Shown: positions 27,683 through 37,649 of the stretch, piece after piece
Layout: every line of letters starts with the position of its first letter
How positions within the stretch are numbered: the first letter of the stretch is position 1
Assembly: GCF_900105885.1 (NCBI RefSeq)
Contig: NZ_LT629780.1
Span: forward strand, 806,001 to 870,000
Source: Pseudomonas guangdongensis
GTDB taxonomy: Bacteria; Pseudomonadota; Gammaproteobacteria; Pseudomonadales; Pseudomonadaceae
Direction: 5' to 3'
DNA: 64,000 bases
Position numbers and translations under genes: made by a program
The notes under the pieces: generated by a model
The model's database searches: none
What the model was told of the DNA's origin: nothing
What the model saw: the letters and a program-made list of their open reading frames with translations, nothing else

Positions 27683-30600
27683 ATGCCGACATCCACAGCC
27701 AGTGGCTCGCGCCCACCACCGACACCCCGCCAGCAGGCCCTGCGCCTCGCGGCCGTGGCCGTGTTGCTGCTGGTCGTGCTGGCCGTGCACTGGCTGCTCC
27801 TGCTGCGCTCCTGGGAGCAGCAGCGCCAGCAGGCCGACCGCGAGCTGCACCAGCGCGCCGAGCAGATGGTCGGCGCGCTGACCCGCCAGGTCGATACTCT
27901 GGTCGGCAGCCTCGACTACATGGCCGCCGGCCTGGCCAGCGCCTGGAGCGAACAGCGCCCGCGCTTCGACCGCGCCACCCGCGAGGTCGAGCAGAGCCTG
28001 CCGCCCGGCGCGCTGCTGCAGATCGCCATCGCCGACACCCGCGGCCAGGTGATCTACAGCAGCCTGGGCGCCTCGGCCGGCCAGCTGTCGATCGCCGACC
28101 GCGAGCACTTCCAGGTCCACCTGCGCAATGCCCGTCCGCAACTGTTCATCAGCCAGCCGCTGCTCGGCCGGCTGTCCGGGCGCTGGTCGATCCAGTTTTC
28201 CCGGCCGATCCTGCGCGAGGGTCGCTTCGACGGCGTGATCGTGCTGTCGATCTCCCCCGAATACCTCGCCGAAAACCTGCGCAGCTTCCTGCCCCAGGAC
28301 GGCGACGCGATCTCCCTGCTGCGCCAGGACGGCAGCTATCTGACCCGCTCCAGCCGCCTGCCGGACGTGCTGGGCACGCGCCTGCCGCCCTCGCTGGACT
28401 TCTACCACGACGAGCAGCGCGCGCGCGGCCACTTCGACGGCGTCGCCCCGGTGGACGGCATGCAGCGCCACTACGTCTGGCAGCGCACCGTCCATCATCC
28501 GCTGCTGGTGGTGCTGGGCCTGGACCGCAGCAGCGCCGCGCACGGCATCGACCACACCATCACCGCCAGCTTCGAGCGCAACCTGGCGCTCAGCCTGCTG
28601 ATCCTGTTCGGCGCCGGTGCCGGCGGCTGGGCGCTGCGGCGCAAGCAGCGTCACCTGCACGGCCTGCGCGAGACCGGCGAGCGCCTGCAGCTGGCCCTGC
28701 AGGGCGGTAACCTCAGCCTGTGGGACTGGGATCTGGCCGGCGACCGCCTGACCTTCGACGGCCACTTCGCCCAGACCCTGGGCTATGCACCCGACGAACT
28801 GCCGACCCACCCCTCGGTGGTCACCTCGCGGATCCACGCCGACGATCGCGCCGCGCTGCGCGACTGCCTGATCGCCCACCTCAAGGGCGACAGTGGGCAC
28901 TTCGAGTCCGAACATCGCCTGCAGCACCGCGACGGCCACTGGCTGTGGGTACAGGCGCGCGGCCGGGTGATGCGCCGCGATGCGGACGGCCGCGCGCTGC
29001 GCGTGGTCGGCACCCTGCTCGACATCGGCCCGCGCAAGCAGGCCGAGCAGGCCCAGGCCGAACTGCAGGCGCGGCTCGGCAAGCTGGCCGAACAGGTGCC
29101 CGGGGTGATCTTCCAGTTCCTCCTGCGCCCGGACGGCAGCGCCTGCTTCCCCTACGCCAGCCCGAGCCTGGTCGACATGCACCAGGTGACGCCGGCCGAG
29201 GCGGCCGCTGACGCCGCGCCGATCTTCGCCTCCCTGCACCCCGACGACGTCGAGCGCATCCAGCGCAGCATCCAGCGCTCCGCCGAGGAGCTGAGCCTGT
29301 GGAGCGAGCGCTACCGGGTGATCGGCGCCGACGGCCGCGAACGCTGGATGGAAGGCCATTCCAAGCCCGAGCGTCAGGCCGACGGCAGCATCCTCTGGCA
29401 CGGCCACACCCGCGACGTCACCGAGGAGCAGGCCACCGCCCGCGCCCTGCGCGCCAGCGAGGAGCGCCTGCGCATGACCGTCGCCGCGGTGCGCGACGGC
29501 CTCTGGGAATGGGACCTGTACGGCGACCGGCTGTCCTGGGACGCGCGCTGCGCGGAGATCCTCGGCCATGCCGACCTCGCCCATCTGGACAGCCTGCCGG
29601 CCCTGCTGACCCACATCCATCCGGCCGACCGCGACCAAGTGCTGCTGCAGATCCAGCAGCAGAGCGCCACCCGCCAGCACTTCAGCGTCGAGTTCCGCCT
29701 GCCGGCGGCCGGCGGCGAATGGCTGTGGGTAGCCAGCCGCGGCCGGGTGATGGACTGGCAGGGACGCTGGCCGCGGCGCATGCTCGGCACCCTCTCCGAC
29801 ATCCACGAACGGGTCTCCCAGGACCAGCTGCGTCGCGCCCTGCTGGAACAGAGCGCGGCGGCCATCTTCCTCGCCGCGCCGAACCGCTGCATCCACTACG
29901 CCAACGCCCGCGCCCAGGAAATCTTCGGCCAGGGTACCCGCAGCTTCGTCGGCAGCAGCTTCCGCGCCCTGCACCTGGACGATGCCACCTATCAGGCCTT
30001 CGGCGCCTATTACCAGGAGCTGCGCAGTTGCGGGCAGCTGCGCCTCGAACATCCGTTGCGCGACGGCCGCGGCCAGGTGCGCTGGTTCGACCTGCACGGC
30101 AGCCTGCTCGATCTCGACCAGCCCGAAGGCGACGTGATCTGGACGATGATCGACATCACCGAGCAGCGCCTGGCCACCCAGGCCCTGGCCGCCGAGCGCA
30201 GCCGCCTGACGGCGATCGTCGATCACTTCCCCGGCGGCGTGCTGGTGGAGGATCAGGACGGCTGCATCGTCCTCGCCAACCGCAGCCTCAACCAGCTGTT
30301 CAACCTGCCCCTGAGCCCCGACGAGCTGGTCGGCGTGGCCCGCGCGCAACTGCCCGAACTCTGCGCCGAGCCGGCGCTGGACTGGCTGGGCGAGCCCTGC
30401 GGCATCCTCGAGAGCTGCGAGCTGAGCGGCCCCGACACGCGCATCCTGGAAGTCGACCGCCTACCGATCAGCAGCGCCAGTCGCAGCCTCGGCCACCTCT
30501 GGCTGCTGCGCGACATCACCGAGCGCAAGCAGCGCGAGATGCAGCTGGAGGTGCTCGCCGCCACCGACGAGCTGACCGGCCTGCCCAACCGCCGCGCCTT

Positions 30601-31063
30601 CCTCACCCACCTCGACCAGGCGGTGGCCGACCGCTACGTGGGCTTCAGCGAACCGGGCGTGGTGCTGATGCTGGACATCGACTACTTCAAGAAGATCAAC
30701 GACACCTACGGGCATGCCGTCGGCGACCAGGTACTGCAGCACATGGCCCATCTGCTGCAGACCTCGCTGCGGCGCGGCGACATCGCCGGGCGCCTGGGCG
30801 GCGAGGAGTTCGCCGTGCTGCTGCCCGACACGCCGCTGGAGAACGGCCTGGGCCTGGCCGAGCGCCTGCGCCGCACCCTCGCCGAAAACCCGGCGGCGAC
30901 CGACGCCGGCGCCCTGAACATCAGCGCCAGCATCGGCGTCAGCCAGCTCGACGACTGCGACAGCCACGGCCTGCTGCGCCGCGCCGACGAGGCGCTGTAT
31001 GTCGCCAAGCACGCCGGCCGCAACCGGGTGCAGCTGTGGCAGGAGCAGGACGTGACCGCCTGA
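27683..31063 (+). CDS. Membrane diguanylate cyclase with extracytoplasmic sensor and about five PAS domains
   Basis: A 1126-residue c-di-GMP synthase. TM1 (about 18-40) and TM2 (about 300-317) frame a periplasmic PDC/dCache sensor. PAS-like units follow at about 330-440, 470-590, 593-712, 716-835 and 840-950 (for example LSLWDWDLAGDRLTFDGHFA and GLWEWDLYGDRLSWDARCAE). The GGDEF domain (about 960-1120) has the active GGEEF near 1040, preceded by an RRGD inhibitory-site motif at the canonical five-residue spacing, so it should be active and product-inhibited. There is no EAL domain. The ATG at 27683 was chosen over an upstream TTG; the ribosome-binding site is weak. It appears monocistronic. 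Confidence 0.93.
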   Translation: MPTSTASGSRPPPTPRQQALRLAAVAVLLLVVLAVHWLLLLRSWEQQRQQADRELHQRAEQMVGALTRQVDTLVGSLDYMAAGLASAWSEQRPRFDRATREVEQSLPPGALLQIAIADTRGQVIYSSLGASAGQLSIADREHFQVHLRNARPQLFISQPLLGRLSGRWSIQFSRPILREGRFDGVIVLSISPEYLAENLRSFLPQDGDAISLLRQDGSYLTRSSRLPDVLGTRLPPSLDFYHDEQRARGHFDGVAPVDGMQRHYVWQRTVHHPLLVVLGLDRSSAAHGIDHTITASFERNLALSLLILFGAGAGGWALRRKQRHLHGLRETGERLQLALQGGNLSLWDWDLAGDRLTFDGHFAQTLGYAPDELPTHPSVVTSRIHADDRAALRDCLIAHLKGDSGHFESEHRLQHRDGHWLWVQARGRVMRRDADGRALRVVGTLLDIGPRKQAEQAQAELQARLGKLAEQVPGVIFQFLLRPDGSACFPYASPSLVDMHQVTPAEAAADAAPIFASLHPDDVERIQRSIQRSAEELSLWSERYRVIGADGRERWMEGHSKPERQADGSILWHGHTRDVTEEQATARALRASEERLRMTVAAVRDGLWEWDLYGDRLSWDARCAEILGHADLAHLDSLPALLTHIHPADRDQVLLQIQQQSATRQHFSVEFRLPAAGGEWLWVASRGRVMDWQGRWPRRMLGTLSDIHERVSQDQLRRALLEQSAAAIFLAAPNRCIHYANARAQEIFGQGTRSFVGSSFRALHLDDATYQAFGAYYQELRSCGQLRLEHPLRDGRGQVRWFDLHGSLLDLDQPEGDVIWTMIDITEQRLATQALAAERSRLTAIVDHFPGGVLVEDQDGCIVLANRSLNQLFNLPLSPDELVGVARAQLPELCAEPALDWLGEPCGILESCELSGPDTRILEVDRLPISSASRSLGHLWLLRDITERKQREMQLEVLAATDELTGLPNRRAFLTHLDQAVADRYVGFSEPGVVLMLDIDYFKKINDTYGHAVGDQVLQHMAHLLQTSLRRGDIAGRLGGEEFAVLLPDTPLENGLGLAERLRRTLAENPAATDAGALNISASIGVSQLDDCDSHGLLRRADEALYVAKHAGRNRVQLWQEQDVTA

Positions 31064-31082
31064 GCCTGCCGCCCCGGCTCAC

Positions 31083-31529
31083 TCAGTAGACGCGGAATTC
31101 CTCGTGGCAGGCCTTGCAGGCCTGCTCCACCCGCGCCACCGGCGCAACCAACTCGCGGGCGCGCAGCGGCGCGACCCGGCTGGCCTCGACCAGCGCCGCG
31201 GTGCTGGCCTCCAGATCGCGGGCCAGTTCGCTGAAGCGCTCCTGGCGCTGCCAGACATCGTCGCGGGCCTTGCTGTGCTCCTCGCGCACCGCCGGATAGT
31301 GCTGCCAGGGCTGGCGCGACAGCGTGTCGAGCTGCACCGCGCCGGCGGCGAAACGCTGCTCGTCGAACGACAGCCGGCCGCGCAGCATGCCGCCGAGGTC
31401 TTCGCTGGTCTTGAGCATCTGCTGGTACAGCGCCTTGCGCTGGCCCAGCGGCGAATTGGGGTCGATGCGCTCGCAGGCGCTCAGGGTCAGGCCACTCAGG
31501 GCCAGCAACAACAGGGTTCGGGCAATCAT
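31083..31529 (-). CDS. Lipoprotein cytochrome c' (class II c-type cytochrome)
   Basis: A 148-residue membrane-anchored cytochrome. The lipoprotein signal ends at the lipobox LTLSAC (Cys19). The rest is a four-helix bundle with the haem motif CKACH eight residues from the C-terminus, the class II cytochrome c' layout. The preceding Arg/Leu-rich helices (PAVREEHSKARDDVWQRQERF) fit the family. Such proteins bind NO or shuttle electrons, but a role here is not demonstrable. An in-frame upstream extension lacks a signal and was rejected. It converges with the diguanylate cyclase gene. Confidence 0.85.
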   Translation of the reverse strand: MIARTLLLLALSGLTLSACERIDPNSPLGQRKALYQQMLKTSEDLGGMLRGRLSFDEQRFAAGAVQLDTLSRQPWQHYPAVREEHSKARDDVWQRQERFSELARDLEASTAALVEASRVAPLRARELVAPVARVEQACKACHEEFRVY

Positions 31530-31700
31530 GGCTACTCGGGAGGTCGGCTCGAAAACGCGCGACAGTATCCGCCCATCGCCGGCCCCGGCCAAGCCTGCGC
31601 GGCGTAACCGCGCGTGTCGCGCCGACATCACAGCGCTTGGGCAAGGCCGCCGGCGCCGCTATAATCGCCTCCTCCTGCGGCCTCCCGGCCGCACCCGCCT

Positions 31701-31790
31701 CCCGTCCGAGGGGCGCTGCAGCAGGTTCCGCGCCGGTCCACGCACCGGCTCCTGTCAGGCTCGGACGGGCTGTCGCCACGGCACGCATCC
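31701..31790 (+). ncRNA. SAH riboswitch in the ahcY leader
   Basis: The S-adenosylhomocysteine-binding aptamer. P1 pairs CCCGTCCGAG (31701-31710) with CTCGGACGGG (31760-31769) perfectly. The conserved joining sequence GGGGCGCTGCAGC follows the 5' strand of P1, CAGGCTCGG precedes closure, and ACGGCAC completes the pseudoknot region. A variable hairpin (GCCGGTCCACGCACCGGC) sits inside. In pseudomonads this motif class precedes ahcY-metF and turns expression on when toxic SAH accumulates. It lies about 55-145 nt before the ahcY start. Confidence 0.87.
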
Positions 31791-31844
31791 TGCGGCCGTT
31801 CTGACTTCAACGGCGCCCATTCGACATCACGAATGGAGATACGC

Positions 31845-33239
<1,395 letters not shown>

Positions 33240-33282
33240 TCCTGCCGGGAGGGAGCGACCGCGCCGCGGTCGCCCCATCCCT

Positions 33283-33314
33283 GACGGCGCCGGCCGGAAC
33301 CGGCCGGCGCCGTC
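33283..33314. terminator. Hairpin between ahcY and metF
   Basis: Perfect 15-bp arms (33283-33297 and 33300-33314) with only AA between, extremely GC-rich and without a T-run. It probably lowers read-through into metF or protects the ahcY message end. Confidence 0.55.
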
Positions 33315-33329
33315 GAGCGATCAGTCCTG

Positions 33330-33410
33330 CAGGGTGGAACACCCGCGCCAGCGGTTTTCCACCACCGGTAGCACACGGTGGAAAAGGCTTGCGGCCATTT
33401 CCACCCTACG
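33330..33410. repeat. REP-like palindromic element with GTGGAA/TTCCAC arms
   Basis: TTTTCCACC (33355-33363) and GGTGGAAAA (33377-33385) form a perfect inverted repeat. It is bracketed by an outer pair, CAGGGTGGAA (33330-33339) and TTTCCACCCTACG (33398-33410). The symmetric two-tier layout resembles intergenic repeated palindromes of pseudomonads. It sits just before metF. Confidence 0.6.
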
Positions 33411-33425
33411 CCCAAGGAATCCGCA

Positions 33426-34271
33426 ATGTCCCAGGAACGCCGCTACAGCTTCGAGTTCTTCCCGACCAAGACCGACGCCGGGCACGAAAAACTGCTCAAC
33501 GTGGCCCGCCAGCTGGCCGGCTACAACCCCGATTTCTTCTCCTGCACCTACGGTGCCGGCGGCTCGACCCGTGACCGCACGCTGAATACCGTGCTGCAGC
33601 TCGACGGCGAAGTGAAGGTGCCGACCGCGCCGCACCTGTCCTGCGTCGGCGACAGCAAGGCCGAGCTGCGCCAGCTGCTCAATACCTACAAGGATGCCGG
33701 CATCCGCCGCATCGTCGCCCTGCGCGGCGACCTGCCCTCGGGCATGGGCATGGCCAGCGGCGAGCTGCGCTACGCCAACGAACTGGTCGAGTTCATCCGC
33801 GACGAGACCGGCGCGCACTTCCACATCGAGGTCGCCGCCTATCCGGAAGTCCACCCGCAGGCGCGCAGTTTCGAGGATGATCTGCACAATTTCGTGCGCA
33901 AGGCCCAGGCCGGCGCCGACAGCGCGATCACCCAGTACTTCTTCAGCGCCGACTGCTACTTCTACTTCGTCGAACGCGCGCGCAAACTGGGTGTCGAAAT
34001 CCCGATCGTTCCGGGTATCATGCCGATCACCAACTACAGCAAGCTGGCGCGCTTCTCCGACGCCTGCGGCGCCGAGATCCCGCGCTGGATCCGCAAGCAG
34101 CTGGAAGCCTACGGCGACGATCTCGCCAGCATCCAGGCCTTCGGCGAACAGGTGGTGACCGAGATGTGCGAGCGACTGCTCGACGGCGGCGCCCCCGGCC
34201 TGCACTTCTACACCCTGAACCAGGCCGAACCGAGCCTGGCGATCTGGAACAACCTCAAGCTGCCCCGCTGA
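33426..34271 (+). CDS. metF: Methylenetetrahydrofolate reductase
   Basis: A 281-residue FAD-dependent enzyme that makes 5-methyl-THF, the methyl donor for methionine synthesis from the homocysteine released by AhcY. It is a TIM barrel beginning RYSFEFFPTKTDAGHEKLL, with the catalytic Glu in SFEFFP. Family blocks FSCTYGAGGSTRDRT, RRIVALRGDLP, EVAAYPEVHPQA and ITQYFFSADCYFYF follow, and the C-terminus reads GLHFYTLNQAEPSLAIW. It lies 186 bp after ahcY, with a hairpin and a palindromic repeat in between, and is probably partly controlled from the riboswitch promoter. Confidence 0.97.
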   Translation: MSQERRYSFEFFPTKTDAGHEKLLNVARQLAGYNPDFFSCTYGAGGSTRDRTLNTVLQLDGEVKVPTAPHLSCVGDSKAELRQLLNTYKDAGIRRIVALRGDLPSGMGMASGELRYANELVEFIRDETGAHFHIEVAAYPEVHPQARSFEDDLHNFVRKAQAGADSAITQYFFSADCYFYFVERARKLGVEIPIVPGIMPITNYSKLARFSDACGAEIPRWIRKQLEAYGDDLASIQAFGEQVVTEMCERLLDGGAPGLHFYTLNQAEPSLAIWNNLKLPR

Positions 34272-34536
34272 GGTCGAGCCTTTCGGCTCGCGCGCCCGCC
34301 CCGACCTGCACTGCAGGACGCCGGCAGGCGCCGAGACTGCCCGCGCTGTCGCGCGGGCAGCCGCTCGTAACGCTACGGACCTCCGTCCAGACCACCGCCC
34401 GGCGCAGGGCGACGGCCGTCGGGCGGGGGCGCAGGCCTGGCCCGCGCCCTGTTCGCAGCCCTGATGATGATGCGCGCGGGATCGAACCTGATCCCCCCCG
34501 AGTCGGCGGGTTGCCGACGTGACACAGGAACCCCGC

Positions 34537-36456
34537 ATGTCCTTTACTTCCCTCGGTCTCTCCGAGGCCCTGGCTCGCGCCGTCGAGGCCGCCGGCTACA
34601 CCCAGCCGACCCCGGTGCAGCAACGCGCCATTCCCGCCGTCCTGCAGGGCCGCGACCTGATGGTCGCCGCGCAGACCGGCACCGGCAAGACCGGCGGCTT
34701 CGCCCTGCCGGTGCTCGAACTGCTGTTCCCCGGCGGCCATCCCGACCGCGAGCACCGCCACGGCGCCAAGCAACCCCGCGTGCTGGTGCTGACGCCGACC
34801 CGCGAGCTGGCCGCCCAGGTCCACGACAGCTTCAAGCTGTATGCCCGCGACCTGCCGTTCAAGAGCGCCTGCATCTTCGGCGGCGTCGGCATGAACCCGC
34901 AGATCCAGGCGCTGGCCAAGGGCGTCGACGTGCTGGTCGCCTGCCCCGGCCGCCTGCTCGACCTGACCAACCAGAAGGCCATCGACCTGTCGCGGGTGGA
35001 AATCCTCGTCCTCGACGAAGCCGACCGCATGCTCGACATGGGCTTCATCCACGACGTGAAGAAGGTCCTCGCCAAGCTGCCGGGCAAGCGCCAGAACCTG
35101 CTGTTCTCGGCGACCTTCTCCAAGGACATCACCGATCTCGCCGGCAAGCTGCTGCACAACCCCGAACGCATCGAGGTGACTCCGCCGAACACCACGGTGG
35201 AGCGCATCGAGCAGCGCATCTTCCGCATCGGCGCCACCCAGAAGCGCGCCCTGCTCGCCCACCTGGTGACCGTCGGCGCCTGGGAGCAGGTGCTGGTGTT
35301 CACCCGTACCAAGCACGGCGCCAACCGCCTGGCCGAATACCTGTGCAAGCAGGGCCTGCCGGCCGCCGCGATCCACGGCAACAAGAGCCAGAACGCACGC
35401 ACCAAGGCGCTGGCCGACTTCAAGGCCAACGAAGTGCGCATCCTGGTGGCCACCGACATCGCCGCCCGCGGCCTGGACATCGACCAGCTGCCCCACGTGG
35501 TCAACTACGAGCTGCCCAACGTCGAGGAGGACTACGTCCACCGCATCGGCCGTACCGGCCGGGCCGGGCGCAGCGGCGAGGCGATCTCGCTGGTCGCCCC
35601 GGACGAGGACAAGCTGCTCAAGGCCATCGAGCGGCTGACCAAGCAGCGCATCCCCGAAGGCGACATGCAGGGCTTCGACCCCAGCCAGGTGGTCGACAGC
35701 GGTCCGGCCGACAGCGACGAGCGTCCGCCGCGCCAGGGTCGCAGCCACGGCCGCAAGGACCTGCCGCAGGAGCGCAAGGAGCGTCCGGCACGCCAGGGCA
35801 CCGGCCGCGGCGAGAAGAGCGAGAAAGCCGCCAAGACTGACAAGCCGGCCAGCACCGACAAGGGCCAGGCCCGTCCGCCGCGCGGCGAGCGCCCGGCCCG
35901 CGGCACCGCCAAGCCGGCCGGCGAGGCTGGCGAGGCGCGCCAGCGCCGTGACGGCGGCGGCCAAGGCCGCAACGAGCGCCGCAGCAGCAAGCCGGCGGCG
36001 ATCCAGCTGGCCCCCGGCGAGCTGCCGCTGCCGACCCGCCCGGATCGCGATCCGGAAGCCTTCCTCGACGACGAATACGACAACTTCGGCAACAGCGTCG
36101 AGTACGTCAGCCCCTACCAGGGCAAGAAGTCGGGCCGTGGCCAGGGCCAAGGCCAAAGCGGCGCCGCTCGCCGCCCGGCCGGCAGCGCTCCCGCCGCCGC
36201 CAAGCCACGCGCACCCGGTGCGGCCAAGCCGGCCGGCAAGTCAGGCGGCAAGGGCCCGCGCCGCAACCCGCACAGCCTGATGAGCGATGCGCCGCTGCGC
36301 GAGCCGGGCAGCGCCCGCCCGCCGCGCGACACCCAGCCGCTGATCGTCCACAAGCCGTCGCGCACCGAGCGCCTGCCGACCGCCGAGCAGCTGGAAGAGC
36401 TCGAACGCCGTCCGCGCGGCGAGAAGCCGGCGCTGCTGACCCGTCCCAGCAAGTAA
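34537..36456 (+). CDS. rhlE: DEAD-box RNA helicase, RhlE-type, with long basic C-terminal tail
   Basis: A 639-residue ATP-dependent RNA helicase. The core (residues 1 to about 380) shows the Q motif ([14 protein letters not shown]), motif I AQTGTGKT, Ia [58 protein letters not shown] and [13 protein letters not shown]. The remaining about 260 residues are low-complexity and Arg/Lys/Gly/Ala/Pro-rich, predicted disordered and RNA-binding or condensate-forming as in Pseudomonas RhlE proteins. ATG 34537 has AGGA upstream; an earlier in-frame GTG was rejected. Expected roles are RNA decay, ribosome assembly and cold adaptation. Confidence 0.93.
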   Translation: MSFTSLGLSEALARAVEAAGYTQPTPVQQRAIPAVLQGRDLMVAAQTGTGKTGGFALPVLELLFPGGHPDREHRHGAKQPRVLVLTPTRELAAQVHDSFKLYARDLPFKSACIFGGVGMNPQIQALAKGVDVLVACPGRLLDLTNQKAIDLSRVEILVLDEADRMLDMGFIHDVKKVLAKLPGKRQNLLFSATFSKDITDLAGKLLHNPERIEVTPPNTTVERIEQRIFRIGATQKRALLAHLVTVGAWEQVLVFTRTKHGANRLAEYLCKQGLPAAAIHGNKSQNARTKALADFKANEVRILVATDIAARGLDIDQLPHVVNYELPNVEEDYVHRIGRTGRAGRSGEAISLVAPDEDKLLKAIERLTKQRIPEGDMQGFDPSQVVDSGPADSDERPPRQGRSHGRKDLPQERKERPARQGTGRGEKSEKAAKTDKPASTDKGQARPPRGERPARGTAKPAGEAGEARQRRDGGGQGRNERRSSKPAAIQLAPGELPLPTRPDRDPEAFLDDEYDNFGNSVEYVSPYQGKKSGRGQGQGQSGAARRPAGSAPAAAKPRAPGAAKPAGKSGGKGPRRNPHSLMSDAPLREPGSARPPRDTQPLIVHKPSRTERLPTAEQLEELERRPRGEKPALLTRPSK

Positions 36457-36510
36457 TCGCCGGTCCCGGCCGCCGTCGCTCGGCGGCGGCCGGCCGGGCG
36501 CGCAACGCGC

Positions 36511-37533
36511 TCAGCGCAGCGGCGGCGGGAAGAACAGCCCGCCGTCGCGCCACAGCCGGTTGTAGCCGCGCTGCAGGCGCAGGGCACTGCCCTGCCCCAG
36601 GTTGCGCTCGAAGATGTCGGCATAGTTGCCGACCTGCACCACGACCCGCCGCGCCCACTGCGCATCCAGCCCGAGCGCCGCCCCGGCGTCCGGCACGTGC
36701 CCGGCCAGGGCCAGCACCTCGGCGCTCGCACCGCTGTCCAGCCCGTCGACGCTGGCCGCGTTCAGGCCATGCAGCTCGGCAATCTGGGTGGCGTTGATCA
36801 CCCAGCGCACCACCGCGAACCAGTGCTCGTCGCCGGCCGCCACATAGGGGCCGAGCGGCTCGCGCGACAACGTCTCGTCGAGCATGCGCCAGCGCGCCGG
36901 ATCGCTGATGCGCGTGGCACGCAGCGCCGCCAGCTCCGAATGGTCGCCGCTGACCAGCTCGCAGTCGCGGCGGATGAAGCGGTTCAGGCGTTCCTCGGAG
37001 CTCTCGGCAAGCACCGCGCGCAGCTCAAGGCCCCGGCTGCGCGACAGGTCGGCGAGATTGGCCGCGGTGGTCGTGCCGTCCTGCACGCAGACCCGCAGGC
37101 CGCGCGCCTGTTGCAGGCTGCGCAGCGGGCTGTCGGCCCAGACCATCAGCGCCTGGCCGTCGAGAAAGGTCGGTGCGACGAAGCGCACGCCCATTCCCAG
37201 ATCGCGCCCGTAGGTCCAGGTGGCCATGCCGAAGGCGACGTCGACCTCGCCGCGCACCAGCGCCCGGAACTTGTTGGCGGTATTGATCCGCTCGATTTCC
37301 ACCGCCTCGCCGTCGCCCAGCACCGCCGCGGCCAGTGCCCGGCAGAAATCCACATCGAAACCCACCGGCCGGCCACTGGCGTCGACGCCGCCGAAGCCGG
37401 GCGTGCCGTCCACCGCACAGCGCACCGCGCCGTGCGCGCGCACCCGCTCCAGCACATCGACCGCGGCCGGCGCCAGCGCCGGCCACAGCAGCACGCCGGC
37501 GACGACCAGCCGCCATCCCCACCTATGTCGCAT
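36511..37533 (-). CDS. Periplasmic amino-acid-binding protein (AapJ/BztA family)
   Basis: A 340-residue exported solute-binding protein related to the receptor of general L-amino-acid ABC uptake systems. The signal peptide ends around ALAPAA. The mature part has RVRAHGAVRCAVDGTPGFGGVDASGRPVGFDVDFCRALAAAV and VDVAFGMATWTYGRD, matching AapJ. Paired cysteines (VRCAV, DFCRAL, LRVCV, RDCEL) are also conserved in that group. The start at 37533 has GGGGGG upstream; an ATG eight codons earlier lacks a site. No permease or ATPase genes adjoin. It diverges from a diguanylate cyclase gene, so it may serve sensing rather than transport. Confidence 0.87.
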   Translation of the reverse strand: MRHRWGWRLVVAGVLLWPALAPAAVDVLERVRAHGAVRCAVDGTPGFGGVDASGRPVGFDVDFCRALAAAVLGDGEAVEIERINTANKFRALVRGEVDVAFGMATWTYGRDLGMGVRFVAPTFLDGQALMVWADSPLRSLQQARGLRVCVQDGTTTAANLADLSRSRGLELRAVLAESSEERLNRFIRRDCELVSGDHSELAALRATRISDPARWRMLDETLSREPLGPYVAAGDEHWFAVVRWVINATQIAELHGLNAASVDGLDSGASAEVLALAGHVPDAGAALGLDAQWARRVVVQVGNYADIFERNLGQGSALRLQRGYNRLWRDGGLFFPPPLR

Positions 37534-37649
37534 CCCGCCCCCCTGCACGCCCGTCATGGCGCTGTGCTAGCCTCTTTTGCAGTCAAAACAAGGTAGCACG
37601 CATTCCCGGCCAGGCCCGCAGTGCCGCGAACCGCGTTCGGAGATCCCTC

